In this document: piece after piece, positions 8,288 through 18,000 of the stretch | How the letters are laid out: the number at the start of each line of letters is the position of its first letter | Position numbering within the stretch: position 1 is the first letter of the stretch | Assembly: GCA_965214795.1 (NCBI GenBank) | Contig: OZ243976.1 | Coordinates: 1,736,001-1,800,000, forward strand | DNA from: JAJDXW01 sp965214795 | GTDB taxonomy: Bacteria; Pseudomonadota; Gammaproteobacteria; HK1 | Direction: 5' to 3' | DNA: 64,000 nt | The notes under the pieces: model-generated | Database searches by the model: none | What the model was told of the DNA's origin: nothing | The model's input: only the letters and a program-made list of their open reading frames with translations | Position numbers and translations under genes: made by a program

Positions 8288-10738
8288 ATGGCGTTGAAGA
8301 AATCCCAGCTCTACTCCTCGCTCTGGCAAAGCTGCGACGAGCTTCGGGGCGGCATGGACGCCTCCCAGTACAAGGACTACGTCCTGACCCTGCTCTTCAT
8401 GAAGTACGTCTCGGACAAGTACGCCGGACAGCCGAATGCGCTCATCGTGGTGCCCGAGGGCGGCGGCTTCGCCGACATGGCGAAGCTGAAGGGCGACAAG
8501 GAGATCGGGGACCGGATCAACAAGATCATCGCCGAACTCGCCAGCGCCAACGACCTCAAGGGGGTCATCGACCAGGCCGACTTCAACGACTCGGCGAAGC
8601 TCGGTGCGGGGAAGGAGATGCAGGACCGGCTCTCCAAGCTGGTCGCCATATTCGAGGGCCTCGATCTCAGCGCCAATCGGGCCGAGGGCGACGATCTCCT
8701 GGGCGACGCCTACGAGTACCTGATGCGGCACTTCGCCACCGAGTCGGGCAAGAGCAAGGGCCAGTTCTACACGCCGGCGGAGGTCTCGCGGGTCATGGCG
8801 AAGGTGATCGGGGTCAGTCCCGACACCCGTCCGGATCAGACCATCTACGACCCGACCTGCGGCTCGGGTTCGCTGCTGCTCAAGGCGGCCGACGAGGCGC
8901 CCGGCGGCATCACCGTCTACGGCCAGGAGATGGACAACGCCACCTGGGCGCTCGCGCGGATGAACATGTTCCTGCACGGCCACCCGACCGCGGATCTGTG
9001 GCGTGGCAACACCCTCGCCGCCCCCTGCTTCAAGAATCCGGACGGAAGTCTCAAGACCTTCGACTTCGCCGTCGCCAATCCTCCCTTCTCCGCGAAGGCC
9101 TGGTCGAGCGGTCTCGACCCCGCCCACGACGAGTTCAGGCGCTTCGAGTACGGGGTCCCACCGGCCAGGAATGGCGACTACGCCTTCCTCCTGCACCTCG
9201 TCGCTTCGCTCAGGAGCAGGGGCAAAGGCGCAATCATCCTGCCCCACGGCGTGCTGTTCCGCGGCAACCGGGAGGCGGACATCCGGCGGAACCTGGTCCG
9301 GCGCGGCCTCATCAAGGGCATCATCGGCCTGCCCGCCAACCTCTTCTACGGCACCGGCATCCCCGCGTGCGTCGTGGTCATCGACAAGGAGGAAGCACAC
9401 GCCCGCAACGGCATCTTCATGATCGATGCGAGCCGGGGCTTCGAGAAGGACGGCAACAAGAACCGCCTGCGGGCGCAGGATATCCACCGGATCGTGGACG
9501 TGTTCATCCGCCAGACCGAGGTGCCGCGCTACGCCCGCATGGTGCCGTTGGCCGAGATCGCGAACCCCGCCAACGACTACAACCTGAACCTCCCGCGCTA
9601 CGTCGATTCGAGCGAACCCGAGGATCTGCACGACCTCGGGGCCCACCTCATGGGCGGCATCCCCGACCGCGACATCGACGAGATGGAGAGCTACTGGAGG
9701 GTCCTTCCTTCGCTGCGCCGCACGCTGTTCACGGGCAACGGCCGGGCGGGCTACAGCGAGGCGCGGGTCGAGACCCGACAGGTCGAAGCGACGATTCTTG
9801 GCCACGACGATTTCGAGTCTTACGCAGAGCGGGTAGCAGCCGTCTTCGACGGTTGGCGCGAAGCCAACGAGCCGCTCCTCCGAGGGCTCGCGATCGACTC
9901 CCTTCCCAGAACGGTCATCCATCGTATGTCGGAAGGCCTGCTCGCGCGTTTCGCCGACCTGCCGTTGCTCGACGCCTACGACGTCTACCAGCGGCTGATG
10001 GACTACTGGGATGAGGCGATGCAGGACGACGTGTACCTCATCGCCGCCGACGGCTGGGTCGAGGCCGCGAGACCGCGCGGGATCATCGAGGATCGGGAAA
10101 GGAAGATCAGAGAGACGCCAGACCTCACCGTCGGGCGCAAGAAGTACAAGATGGACCTGGTTCCCCCGGCCCTGATCGTCGCCCGCTACTTTGCCTTGGT
10201 ACAGGCCGTCATCGAAGAGCTCGAGGCCAGGCGGGAGGCCGCCGCCCGAGCGCTCGAGGAGTTCGTCGAGGAGCACACCGGCGAGGGCGGTCCGCTGGAG
10301 GATGCTGTCGACGACCGGGGCAAGGTCACGAAGCGCGGCCTGAAAGTCCGTCTCGACGCCATCGGGGACGAGGACGATCCGGAGAGCGGCGAGGAACGCG
10401 GTGCCCTCATGCGCTGCCTGGACCTCATCGACGCCGAGTCCACCCACGGCAAGATCGCCCGGCAACACCAAACCGCGCTGGACGAGGGGGTGTTGCACCA
10501 CTACTACGTGCTCACCGAGGCCGAGATCAAGACCCTGGTGATCGAGGACAAGTGGTTCGCCGGCATCCGGGCCGCCATCGACGGGGAGGTGCGGCGGCTG
10601 ACGCAGCGGCTCGCCGGGCGCGTGAAGGAACTGGAGGAGCGGTACGCTGATCCGTTACCGAAGTTGGAGCAGGACGTGGCCGTCTTCACCGCGAAGGTAG
10701 AGGGTCACCTCAAGAAGATGGGGCTGACGTGGCCATAG
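8288..10738 (+). CDS. hsdM: Type I restriction-modification methyltransferase subunit HsdM
   Basis: This 816-residue N6-adenine methyltransferase is the modification subunit of a type I system. An N-terminal HsdM helical domain (MALKKSQLYSSLWQSCDELR) is followed by the catalytic domain. Motif I is DPTCGSGSL at about residue 188 and motif IV is NPPF at about residue 264. The C-terminal 300 residues (HDDFESYAERVAAVF onward) form a long helical extension, so the protein is longer than the usual 500-residue HsdM. ATG 8288 is preferred over GTG 8273 by homology. It heads the rightward hsd operon and would methylate the sequence chosen by the HsdS encoded 1.4 kb downstream. Confidence 0.93.
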   Translation: MALKKSQLYSSLWQSCDELRGGMDASQYKDYVLTLLFMKYVSDKYAGQPNALIVVPEGGGFADMAKLKGDKEIGDRINKIIAELASANDLKGVIDQADFNDSAKLGAGKEMQDRLSKLVAIFEGLDLSANRAEGDDLLGDAYEYLMRHFATESGKSKGQFYTPAEVSRVMAKVIGVSPDTRPDQTIYDPTCGSGSLLLKAADEAPGGITVYGQEMDNATWALARMNMFLHGHPTADLWRGNTLAAPCFKNPDGSLKTFDFAVANPPFSAKAWSSGLDPAHDEFRRFEYGVPPARNGDYAFLLHLVASLRSRGKGAIILPHGVLFRGNREADIRRNLVRRGLIKGIIGLPANLFYGTGIPACVVVIDKEEAHARNGIFMIDASRGFEKDGNKNRLRAQDIHRIVDVFIRQTEVPRYARMVPLAEIANPANDYNLNLPRYVDSSEPEDLHDLGAHLMGGIPDRDIDEMESYWRVLPSLRRTLFTGNGRAGYSEARVETRQVEATILGHDDFESYAERVAAVFDGWREANEPLLRGLAIDSLPRTVIHRMSEGLLARFADLPLLDAYDVYQRLMDYWDEAMQDDVYLIAADGWVEAARPRGIIEDRERKIRETPDLTVGRKKYKMDLVPPALIVARYFALVQAVIEELEARREAAARALEEFVEEHTGEGGPLEDAVDDRGKVTKRGLKVRLDAIGDEDDPESGEERGALMRCLDLIDAESTHGKIARQHQTALDEGVLHHYYVLTEAEIKTLVIEDKWFAGIRAAIDGEVRRLTQRLAGRVKELEERYADPLPKLEQDVAVFTAKVEGHLKKMGLTWP

Positions 10739-10745
10739 CAACCCC

Positions 10746-10921
10746 CGCCTTCAATATGGGAAGGCATCTGCGTCTGTGCTGAACGCTGCGCTCATTATGA
10801 GGACTCACTCTCGTTATGTTGAACGCAGCCTTTAGTATGGAGCCTCACCCCGTCCATATTGAACGCAGCGTTCAGTATGGAGCCTCGCCCCCCGCCATAC
10901 TGAACGTAGCGTTTACCATGG
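10746..10921. repeat. Four-copy, 40-bp-period palindrome array (operator- or iteron-like)
   Basis: The core GAACG recurs at 10781, 10821, 10861 and 10902, giving spacings of 40, 40 and 41 bp. Each unit is an imperfect inverted repeat; the best copy is CATATTGAACGCAGCGTTCA followed by GTATGG at 10855-10880. An extra right half-site (TTCAATATGG, 10750-10759) sits one unit upstream, almost in register. The array fills most of the gap between hsdM and fic. Regular palindromes at about four helical turns suggest cooperative protein binding on one DNA face. They could equally form RNA hairpins between the two genes. Confidence 0.75.
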
Positions 10922-10964
10922 ACGAGCAAGCCCAGCCCTGTGGAAGCGAGAGGCCCCGGCACCG

Positions 10965-12170
10965 GTGACAGCGCCACCTTCCCGAACCAGGGCCGGTCGA
11001 TACGAAGACCAGGCGGGCGGCTACCGGGCTTTCATCCCCAACCCGCTGCCGCCGGACCCACCGGTCGAGCTTCAGGGCGAATTGCAAGCCCTCCTCTCGC
11101 AGGCCGACCGCGCCTTGGGCCGTCTCGACGGCTCGATCCGGACGCTGCCACACCCCGATCTCTTCGTCGCGATGTACATCCGCAAGGAAGCCGTCCTCTC
11201 CAGCCAGATCGAGGGCACCCAGAGCTCGTTCGAGGACGTCCTTGCCGCCGAGGCCCGGGTCTTCTCTCCTGGCCGACCTCGGGACGTCGATGAAGTGTTC
11301 AACTACGTTCGTGCCATGAACTATGGCCTGGAACGGGTTCTCGACCAGCCTATCTCCATCCGTCTCCTCCAGGAGATCCATGCCGAGTTGCTGGCCGGTG
11401 CTCGCGGACGGCACCTGAGCCCCGGCGAGCTGCGAGCGACGCAAAACCGGATCGGCCCACCGGACTCCACCCTGGCGGAGGCTACCTTCGTCCCTCCCCC
11501 GCCCCACGAAGTGCCGAAGACCCTGGCCGAACTGGAACGCTTCCTCCATACCGAGACGTCGCTGCCACTGCTGGTCAGGGCTGGCCTTGCCCACGCTCAA
11601 TTCGAAACCATCCATCCCTTCCGGGACGGCAACGGCCGCCTCGGGCGCTTGCTCATCACGCTGATGCTCTGCGAACGGGAAGCCCTGCTCAAGCCAGTGC
11701 TCTACCTCTCCCACTTCTTCAAGCGCCATCGCCAGCAATACTACGAATACCTTCAGTCCGTGCGGGACCGCGGTGCGTGGGAACCCTGGCTTGCCTTCTT
11801 TCTTCGGGGTGTTCACGAGGTCAGTCAACAGGCCACCCGCATCGCGAGAGAGATTCTCACGTTGCGCGAGCGCCACCGACAAGTGATTACCGAGGGCCTT
11901 GGCCGGAGCGCGGCCAATGGACACCGCGTGCTCGAGCGTCTCTATCAAAAAACCATCATCTCGGTCAACGAAGCTCGGGAGCTGATCGGAACTACATACC
12001 CGGTCGCCAACAACGTCGTAACCCGTCTCGTGGAACAAGGCATTCTTCAGGAGTTCACCGGACAAAGACGCAACCGTCTTTTCATCTATGCAGACTACGT
12101 CGACCTGTTCATCGACGAGGCACCGCGAAACGGTCACGCAGAAATTCTGGACGATGACGATGGCCAATGA
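10965..12170 (+). CDS. Fic family protein (class II, with own inhibitory motif and wHTH)
   Basis: This 401-residue protein has an N-terminal Fic_N-like region with the autoinhibitory motif SSQIEGTQSS (Glu about residue 83) and a complete Fic active site HPFRDGNGRLGR (His about residue 217). A C-terminal winged-helix-like segment follows (TIISVNEARELIGTTYPVANNVV). Fic enzymes transfer AMP or related groups from nucleotides onto target proteins. The start is GTG 10965, just after the palindrome array. It sits inside the type I restriction operon between hsdM and hsdS, and hsdS begins inside its last codons. The C-terminal DNA-binding-like part makes autoregulation at the array plausible (inference). 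Confidence 0.92.
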   Translation: MTAPPSRTRAGRYEDQAGGYRAFIPNPLPPDPPVELQGELQALLSQADRALGRLDGSIRTLPHPDLFVAMYIRKEAVLSSQIEGTQSSFEDVLAAEARVFSPGRPRDVDEVFNYVRAMNYGLERVLDQPISIRLLQEIHAELLAGARGRHLSPGELRATQNRIGPPDSTLAEATFVPPPPHEVPKTLAELERFLHTETSLPLLVRAGLAHAQFETIHPFRDGNGRLGRLLITLMLCEREALLKPVLYLSHFFKRHRQQYYEYLQSVRDRGAWEPWLAFFLRGVHEVSQQATRIAREILTLRERHRQVITEGLGRSAANGHRVLERLYQKTIISVNEARELIGTTYPVANNVVTRLVEQGILQEFTGQRRNRLFIYADYVDLFIDEAPRNGHAEILDDDDGQ

Positions 12171-13500
12171 GCGATTTGGCGTCAGGGATTCGTCCGGGCG
12201 TTGTCAGATGACGCCATTTTCTTTATCAGACGAGGTGCCAGCCGGATACAAATGGACCGAAATAGGCGTAATTCCGGGCAAGTGGACTGTATTTTCATTA
12301 GGCGATATTTTTGACTATCAGCGCACCACTTCCAATTCGAGATCTGACCTCAGCGATACGGGCACTATCGCGTATGTACACTACGGCGACATCCACACCC
12401 GTTTTCGTCACTTCATAGATTTCTCTCGCGATAATGTCCCTCGTCTTTTGACTGGTAAGAAAACGACGGCTACCCGGCTTCGTGATGGCGATCTGATCGT
12501 CGCGGACGCTTCCGAGGACGAAGCCGGGGTCGGCAAGAGTGTGGAAGTTCGCAACCTTGGTCCGAGTGAAGCAGTTTCAGGGCTGCACACTCTCCTCCTG
12601 AGAGCAAAGGATCGACGAACTCAAGAGGGCTATCATGCATACCTTCTTGAGTCGAAGCCCGCAAAGGAACAACTACGCCGCCTTACCACCGGTCTTAAGG
12701 TCTTCGGGATATCGAAGCGCGCGCTCAGGGACGTTCGCGTACTGATTCCACCACCGGATGAACAACGCGCCATCGCCGAGGCGTTGTCGGATGTGGATGG
12801 CTTGCTCGGAGCCTTGGAGGCGTTGATCGCCAAGAAGCGGGCCATCAAGCAGTCCGCCATGCAGCAGCTCCTGACCGGCAAGGTCCGCCTGCCGGGGTTC
12901 AGTGGGGAGTGGGAGCACAAAACGCTTGGGGAAGTCGCGGACATAAAGAACGGTGCGACGCCAAGCACTCGGATTGCTGCCTACTGGAACGGGTCGATTC
13001 CATGGTGTACGCCTACGGATATCACCGCTACCCTTGGGAAGTATCTGCTCGTGACAGACCGGAATATCACCGCAAAGGGATTGAGCAGTTGCGGGGCAAG
13101 CCTGCTTCCTCCCGGCACTCTTCTCCTGTGCAGCCGGGCAACAATCGGAGAGATTAGGATTGCTGCACTATCAGTGTGCACGAACCAAGGCTTCAAGTCA
13201 CTCGTCTGTGGAGATGGTATATCCAACGAATTTCTTTACTATCTCGTCAAGACACTCAAGCCGCAGTTGGTTGAGCGAGCCATCGGATCGACTTTTTTGG
13301 AAATCGGCAAGTCAGCATTAGCGTTTATCAAGGTGATAGTGCCGCCTCAGGATGAACAAATTGCCATTGCCACCATCCTCTCCGACATGGACGCGGAGAT
13401 CGTCACCGTGGAGCGACGCCGGGAAAAATACAGGTGGATCAAGCAAGGCATGATGGAGCAGCTCCTTACCGGCCGCGTGCGGCTGGTCGAGCCGGAGTAG
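12154..13500 (+). CDS. hsdS: Type I restriction-modification specificity subunit HsdS
   Basis: This protein of about 448 residues has two target-recognition domains, each followed by the conserved spacer. The central one reads PPPDEQRAIAEALSDVDG with AMQQLLTGKVRLPGF; the C-terminal one reads PPQDEQIAIATILSDMDAE with GMMEQLLTGRVRLVEPE. It therefore recognises a bipartite DNA sequence and links HsdM and HsdR. ATG 12154 (or 12160) overlaps the end of fic; ATG 12208 is a third option just before SLSDEVPAGYKWTEIG. The first recognition domain is less GC-rich than its surroundings, as expected for exchangeable specificity modules. Confidence 0.93.
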   Translation: MTMANERFGVRDSSGRCQMTPFSLSDEVPAGYKWTEIGVIPGKWTVFSLGDIFDYQRTTSNSRSDLSDTGTIAYVHYGDIHTRFRHFIDFSRDNVPRLLTGKKTTATRLRDGDLIVADASEDEAGVGKSVEVRNLGPSEAVSGLHTLLLRAKDRRTQEGYHAYLLESKPAKEQLRRLTTGLKVFGISKRALRDVRVLIPPPDEQRAIAEALSDVDGLLGALEALIAKKRAIKQSAMQQLLTGKVRLPGFSGEWEHKTLGEVADIKNGATPSTRIAAYWNGSIPWCTPTDITATLGKYLLVTDRNITAKGLSSCGASLLPPGTLLLCSRATIGEIRIAALSVCTNQGFKSLVCGDGISNEFLYYLVKTLKPQLVERAIGSTFLEIGKSALAFIKVIVPPQDEQIAIATILSDMDAEIVTVERRREKYRWIKQGMMEQLLTGRVRLVEPE

Positions 13501-13503
13501 ACT

Positions 13504-13986
13504 GTGGTGATCACGTATACGGACCGGGAGATCGAGTCGTTCGTAGACGAGCGCAAGCCTTTACCGATAGACTGGCGCAATCGGGTTCGTCTACGACCCA
13601 AACGCGGTCACCTCGAACGACACCTGGACCTGACTGGTGAAGCGGAGAATGAATTCCTCCTCATTCTCAAGCAAAACAACGTCAATCCGCTCGACTTCTC
13701 GGTCATCCTCGCGATCCGTGTCTCAGGATCGAACCAGCTTTTTCGACTTCGTCGTTACAATGGCAGGAGCCACGAGCATACCAACCACATCGAAGACGAG
13801 ACTTTCTATGACTTTCACATTCACTTCGCAACGGAACGCTATCAGGAGCTGGGACCCCGCGAGGACGCCTATGCGGAACCTACCGAACGTTACGGTGACT
13901 ACCATGGCGCCTTTCGCTGTCTGACCGACGACGCGAATCTGGTGGTTCCTCCAGAGCTGCAGGGCGATCTTTTCGAGGAGGGGTAG
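13504..13986 (+). CDS. Conserved hypothetical protein within the restriction operon
   Basis: This 160-residue soluble protein starts at GTG 13504, three bases after hsdS. It contains the patterns RLRPKRGHLERHLDLTG and FSVILAIRVSGSNQLFRLRRYN, then a histidine-rich strand (SHEHTNHIEDETFYDFHIHFATE) and an acidic tail. It has no signal peptide or membrane segment. It is immediately followed (3 bp) by the DUF1828-like gene, so the two are probably made together and may work as a pair. No function is known to me; similar proteins occur beside DUF1828 genes. Confidence 0.75.
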   Translation: MVITYTDREIESFVDERKPLPIDWRNRVRLRPKRGHLERHLDLTGEAENEFLLILKQNNVNPLDFSVILAIRVSGSNQLFRLRRYNGRSHEHTNHIEDETFYDFHIHFATERYQELGPREDAYAEPTERYGDYHGAFRCLTDDANLVVPPELQGDLFEEG

Positions 13987-13989
13987 ACA

Positions 13990-14766
13990 ATGTCCATCGG
14001 GGCCATAGAGCAAGATTTTCGCCAGAAGGTTTCGGCGAAGATTCGACTGGCAGCCGAAGGCACGGAGCGTTTTCGCGTGTTCACGCCTTTCCTGTTCGAA
14101 GACGGCGACCATTTGTCCATCGTCCTGAAGAATGAGGGGGCGCGGTGGGTACTGTCGGATGAGGCGCACACCTACATGCGCCTCACCTACGACATCGATG
14201 AGAAGGATCTTCATAGCGGCACGCGCCAGAAGATTATCTCGAACACCCTGTCCACGTTTCGGATCGAGGATCGGGATGGAGAGTTGGTTCTCGACGTTTC
14301 GGACGAGCGTTACGGCGACGCTCTGTATTCCTTCGTCCAAGCCCTCCTCAAGATCTCCGATGTGTCGTACTTGTCGCGGGAACGGGCCCGGTCCACGTTC
14401 ATGGAAGATTTTCGGACCCTGTTGAGTGAAGCCGTTCCAGAAGAGCGCAGGTCTTTCGACTGGAGCGATCCCGAACGTGACCCCCGCGGGATGTACACGG
14501 TGGATTGCCGAATCAACGGTATGCCCCGACCGCTTTTCGTTCATGCCCTTACCAGCGACGGCCGGACCCGTGACGCCACGATCACGCTGCTCCAGTTCGA
14601 GAAGTGGGAAGTTCCGTTCCGTTCCCTGGCCATTTTCGAGGATCAGGAATCGATCAGCCGGAGGGTGCTGGCGCGCTTCAGCGACGTGTGTGAGAAGCAG
14701 TTCTCCAGCCTTGGCGCGAATCGAGAGAGAATTACCCGCTTTCTGGATGAGAGCATCTCAAGATGA
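13990..14766 (+). CDS. DUF1828/DUF1829-like protein
   Basis: This 258-residue protein looks like the DUF1828 family in its first 90 residues (FRVFTPFLFEDGDHLSIVL; ARWVLSDEAHTYMRLTYDI). The C-terminal half, with RPLFVHALTSDGRTRDATITL, resembles DUF1829. The family is found in bacteria and phages and its biochemical function is not established. It lies 3 bp after the preceding hypothetical gene and its stop overlaps the next start as ATGA, so it belongs to the hsd operon. The conserved Asp/Glu-rich strand (WVLSDEAHT) could be a metal or nuclease site, but this is a guess. Confidence 0.8.
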   Translation: MSIGAIEQDFRQKVSAKIRLAAEGTERFRVFTPFLFEDGDHLSIVLKNEGARWVLSDEAHTYMRLTYDIDEKDLHSGTRQKIISNTLSTFRIEDRDGELVLDVSDERYGDALYSFVQALLKISDVSYLSRERARSTFMEDFRTLLSEAVPEERRSFDWSDPERDPRGMYTVDCRINGMPRPLFVHALTSDGRTRDATITLLQFEKWEVPFRSLAIFEDQESISRRVLARFSDVCEKQFSSLGANRERITRFLDESISR

Positions 14767-15034
14767 CATCAGACCAAGCATCCGAAACAGGCACGTTCAA
14801 GCGTCCAATGAGTTTACGAAGGCAGCTCATGGCCGCAGAGAAGTCCAGGGAGAAAATCCTGGCCCTGATCGCAACCAACCCTGCGATCAGGGCGGCGGAA
14901 CCGACCGATCGGATCGGGATCACCAGAAAGAAGGTCGAGTGGCAGATACGCACGTGAAGAATGCAAGGCGGTTCGAACGCATCGGTCCCGATAGAGGAGG
15001 ACGCTGGCGCGTGGTTGGGGAAGGCGATGGCTGA
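14763..15034 (+). pseudogene. Winged-helix DNA-binding protein, single frameshift
   Basis: The gene starts at ATG 14763, overlapping the preceding stop. It encodes REKILALIATNPAIRAAE then TDRIGITRKKVEWQIRT before a stop at 14955-14957. The rest of a winged-helix domain (VKNARRFERIGPDRGGRWRV) continues in another frame from 14954 to the stop at 15032-15034. Together they match the common short wHTH pattern in which WQI is followed by a leucine/lysine helix and a RIGPD-GG wing. One missing base near 14953 explains the break. It may be a true mutation, a programmed shift or a sequencing error. The intact form would be a candidate regulator of the operon. Confidence 0.75.
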
Positions 15035-18000
15035 GGTCGGCGAGCGGGAGATCCGCACGCAACGGCGTGTGGTCGGCTTCTTCCGGGACGCCCTCGGCTA
15101 CGACTACCTCGGGAATTGGCAGGACCGGCGGGGCAACCGGAATGTCGAGGAGGGGTTGCTCAAGGGCTGGCTCGGACGCAAGGGCCACGGCGACGGAATC
15201 ATCACCAAGGCGCTCTACGAACTGAACCGGGCAACCACGCCGGGCGGCAGCAGGGCGCTCTACGATGCTAACCGTGAGGTCTACGGCCTGCTCCGCTACG
15301 GAGTGAAGGTCAGGCCGGAGGTGGGCGAGCGGACCGTCACCGTCTGGCTGATCGACTGGAAGAATCCCGGCAACAACCATTTCGCCATCGCGGAAGAGGT
15401 GACCGTCGCCGGCTGGAACACGAAGCGGCCCGACCTCGTCCTGTACGTCAACGGAATCGCCCTCGGGGTGCTGGAGCTGAAGCGCTCGACGGTATCGGTG
15501 ACCGAAGGCATCCGCCAGAACCTCGACAGCCAGAAGCCGGAGTTCATCCGGCCGTTCTTCGCCACCGTGCAGCTCGTGCTGGCGGGCAGCGAATCGGAGG
15601 GCTTGCGCTACAGCGTGATCGAGACCCCGGAGAAGCATTGGCTTCGCTGGAAGGAAGCCGGTCTGCACTCGGCCGTCGGAGACGTTCCGCCGCTCGGGAG
15701 CAGCTCCGGGGATCTGAACCAGGGTGAGTCGGCATCCGCTTTCCCTCGCCAACCGGATACCGGTGGCGACAACCCACTTCTCCGGGAACTGGGCCGGCTT
15801 TGCAGCAAGGAACGGTTCCTCGAAATCGTGCACGATTTCGTCGTCTTCGATGCGGGCGTCAAGAAGATCTGCCGCCACAACCAGTACTTCGGCGTCCGGG
15901 CGGCCCAGCCGCACGTGCTGCGCCGTGAGGGCGGCATCATCTGGCACACCCAGGGGAGCGGAAAGAGCCTGACCATGGTCTGGCTCGCCAAGTGGATTCG
16001 CGAGCACGTTGCGGGCGCTCGGGTGCTCCTCGTCACCGATCGGACCGAGCTGGACGAGCAGATCGAGAAGGTCTTCAAGGGCGTGGGGGAGGACATCCGC
16101 CGCACGAGGAGCGGTGCGGATCTGGTGCACGCGCTGGGCGCACGCGAGGAGTGGCTGATCTGCTCGCTCGTCCACAAGTTCGGGGTGGCGGAGGAAGGTG
16201 ACGTCGACGCCTTCGTCGCGGACATACGGCGGCACCTGCCCGGAGAATTCCACGGTCCGGGCGAGTTTTTCGTCTTCGTGGACGAGTGCCACCGCACGCA
16301 TTCGGGGAAGCTCCACGATGCCATGCGGGAGTTGCTGCCGGAGGCCACGCTGATCGGATTCACGGGGACTCCACTCCTCAAGGACGACAAGCGGCGGAGC
16401 ATCGAGACGTTTGGACCGTACATCCATACGTACAAGTACGACGAGGCGGTGAGCGACGGGGTGGTGCTGGACCTCCGCTACGAGGCCCGCGACATCGACC
16501 AGAACCTCACCTCGCAGGCGAAGATCGATCAGTGGTTCGCGGCCAAGACCCGGGGGCTGACCGATCTCGCGAGCGCACAGCTTAAGCAGCGCTGGGGCAC
16601 GATGCGCAAGGTGCTGAGCTCGCGGGACCGGCTCTCGAAGATCGTTGCCGACATCGTGCTCGACATGGAGACGCGCGACCGGCTGAAGAGCGGGCGCGGA
16701 AATGCCCTGATCGTCTCCGACAGCATCTACTCGGCCTGCCGCCTGTTCGACCTGTTTCAGGGGACAAGTCTCGCGGGCAAGTGTGCCATCGTGACTTCCT
16801 ACAAGCCGGCCCCGGCGGACATCAAAGGAGAGGAGACCGGGGAGGGACTCACCGAGAGGCTTCTCAAGTACGGCATCTACCGAAAGATGGTCGCCGCACA
16901 TTTCAACGAGCCCGAAGAAACGGCGATGAAGAAGATCGAGACGTTCGAGAAGGAGGTGAAGCAACGCTTCGTCGAAGAACCAGGCCGGATGAAGCTCCTG
17001 ATCGTCGTGGACAAGCTGCTCACCGGCTTCGACGCTCCGTCGGCGACCTGTCTCTATATCGACAAGCATATGCAGGACCACGGCCTCTTCCAGGCGATCT
17101 GCCGGGTGAACCGCCTCGACGGCGAGGACAAGGAATACGGCTACGTCATCGACTACAAGGATCTGTTCCGATCGCTGGAACGGTCGGTTCTGGACTACAC
17201 GGGCGAGGCGTTCGACGGATACGACGCCGAGGACGTGCGGGGCCTCCTCAACGACCGGCTCCGGCAAGGACGAGCGCGGCTGGAGGAGGCTCTCGAAGCG
17301 GTCAGGGCGCTCTGCGAGCCGGTGGAGCCGCCCCGCGACTCCGCCGCCTATCGGCGCTATTTCTGCGCGGCAGAGAGCGGCAGCGCCGGGCAGCTCAAGG
17401 AGAACGAGCCGAAGCGGATAGCCCTCTACAAGCTGGTCGCGTCGCTGCTCCGCGCCTATGCCGACTTGGCCAACGAAATGGATGCGGCCGGCTACTCCGA
17501 CGCAGAGGCGCTGGAGATCAAGGCCGAGGCGGACCACTACGAGAAGGTGCGCCAGGAGGTCAAGCTCGCGAGTGGCGACTACATCGATCTCAAGATGTAC
17601 GAGCCCGCCATGCGACACCTCCTCGACACCTACATCCGGGCCGACGAGAGCGAGTCGCTCTCCGCGTTCGATGATCTGACCCTCGTCGAGCTGATCGTCG
17701 AACGCGGAAGTGACGGGCTCGAGTCCGTTCTGCCCGAACGCATCCGCCGCGATCCGGAGGCGATGGCGGAAACCATCGAGAACAACGTCCGGCGGATCGT
17801 CATCGACGAGATGGTGGTCAACCCGAAGTACTACGAGCGAATGTCGAAGCTGCTGGACGCGCTGATCCTTCAACGGAAGCAGGAATCGATCGAGTACAAG
17901 GACTACCTGGACCGGATCGTCGCGCTCGCGAGACGGATCCGCCGGCCGGAAACCGATTCATCCTATCCTCCGAGCATCAACACCGCTGTCCTGGGGGCAC

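Noticed and set aside
7259..10501. Very long minus-strand reading frame opposite hsdM
   Set aside because: Only its 3' part (the cysteine hydrolase) resembles a protein family; the rest mirrors hsdM, which has clear methyltransferase motifs on the plus strand.
10746..10921. CRISPR array
   Set aside because: Spacer-like segments are also conserved between units and units are palindromic throughout; no cas genes are present.
10795..10977. 60-codon minus-strand reading frame across the palindrome array
   Set aside because: It is formed by translating the 40-bp repeats and has no start context or similarity.
10965..12170. Fic gene as toxin of a Phd-Doc or FicT-FicA module
   Set aside because: There is no small antitoxin gene next to it; the inhibitory motif SSQIEGTQSS is inside the same protein, so it is a self-inhibited class II Fic.
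14961..15026. Upstream start for hsdR at ATG 14961
   Set aside because: The extra 22 codons overlap the tail of the winged-helix domain in another frame and add nothing similar to HsdR.
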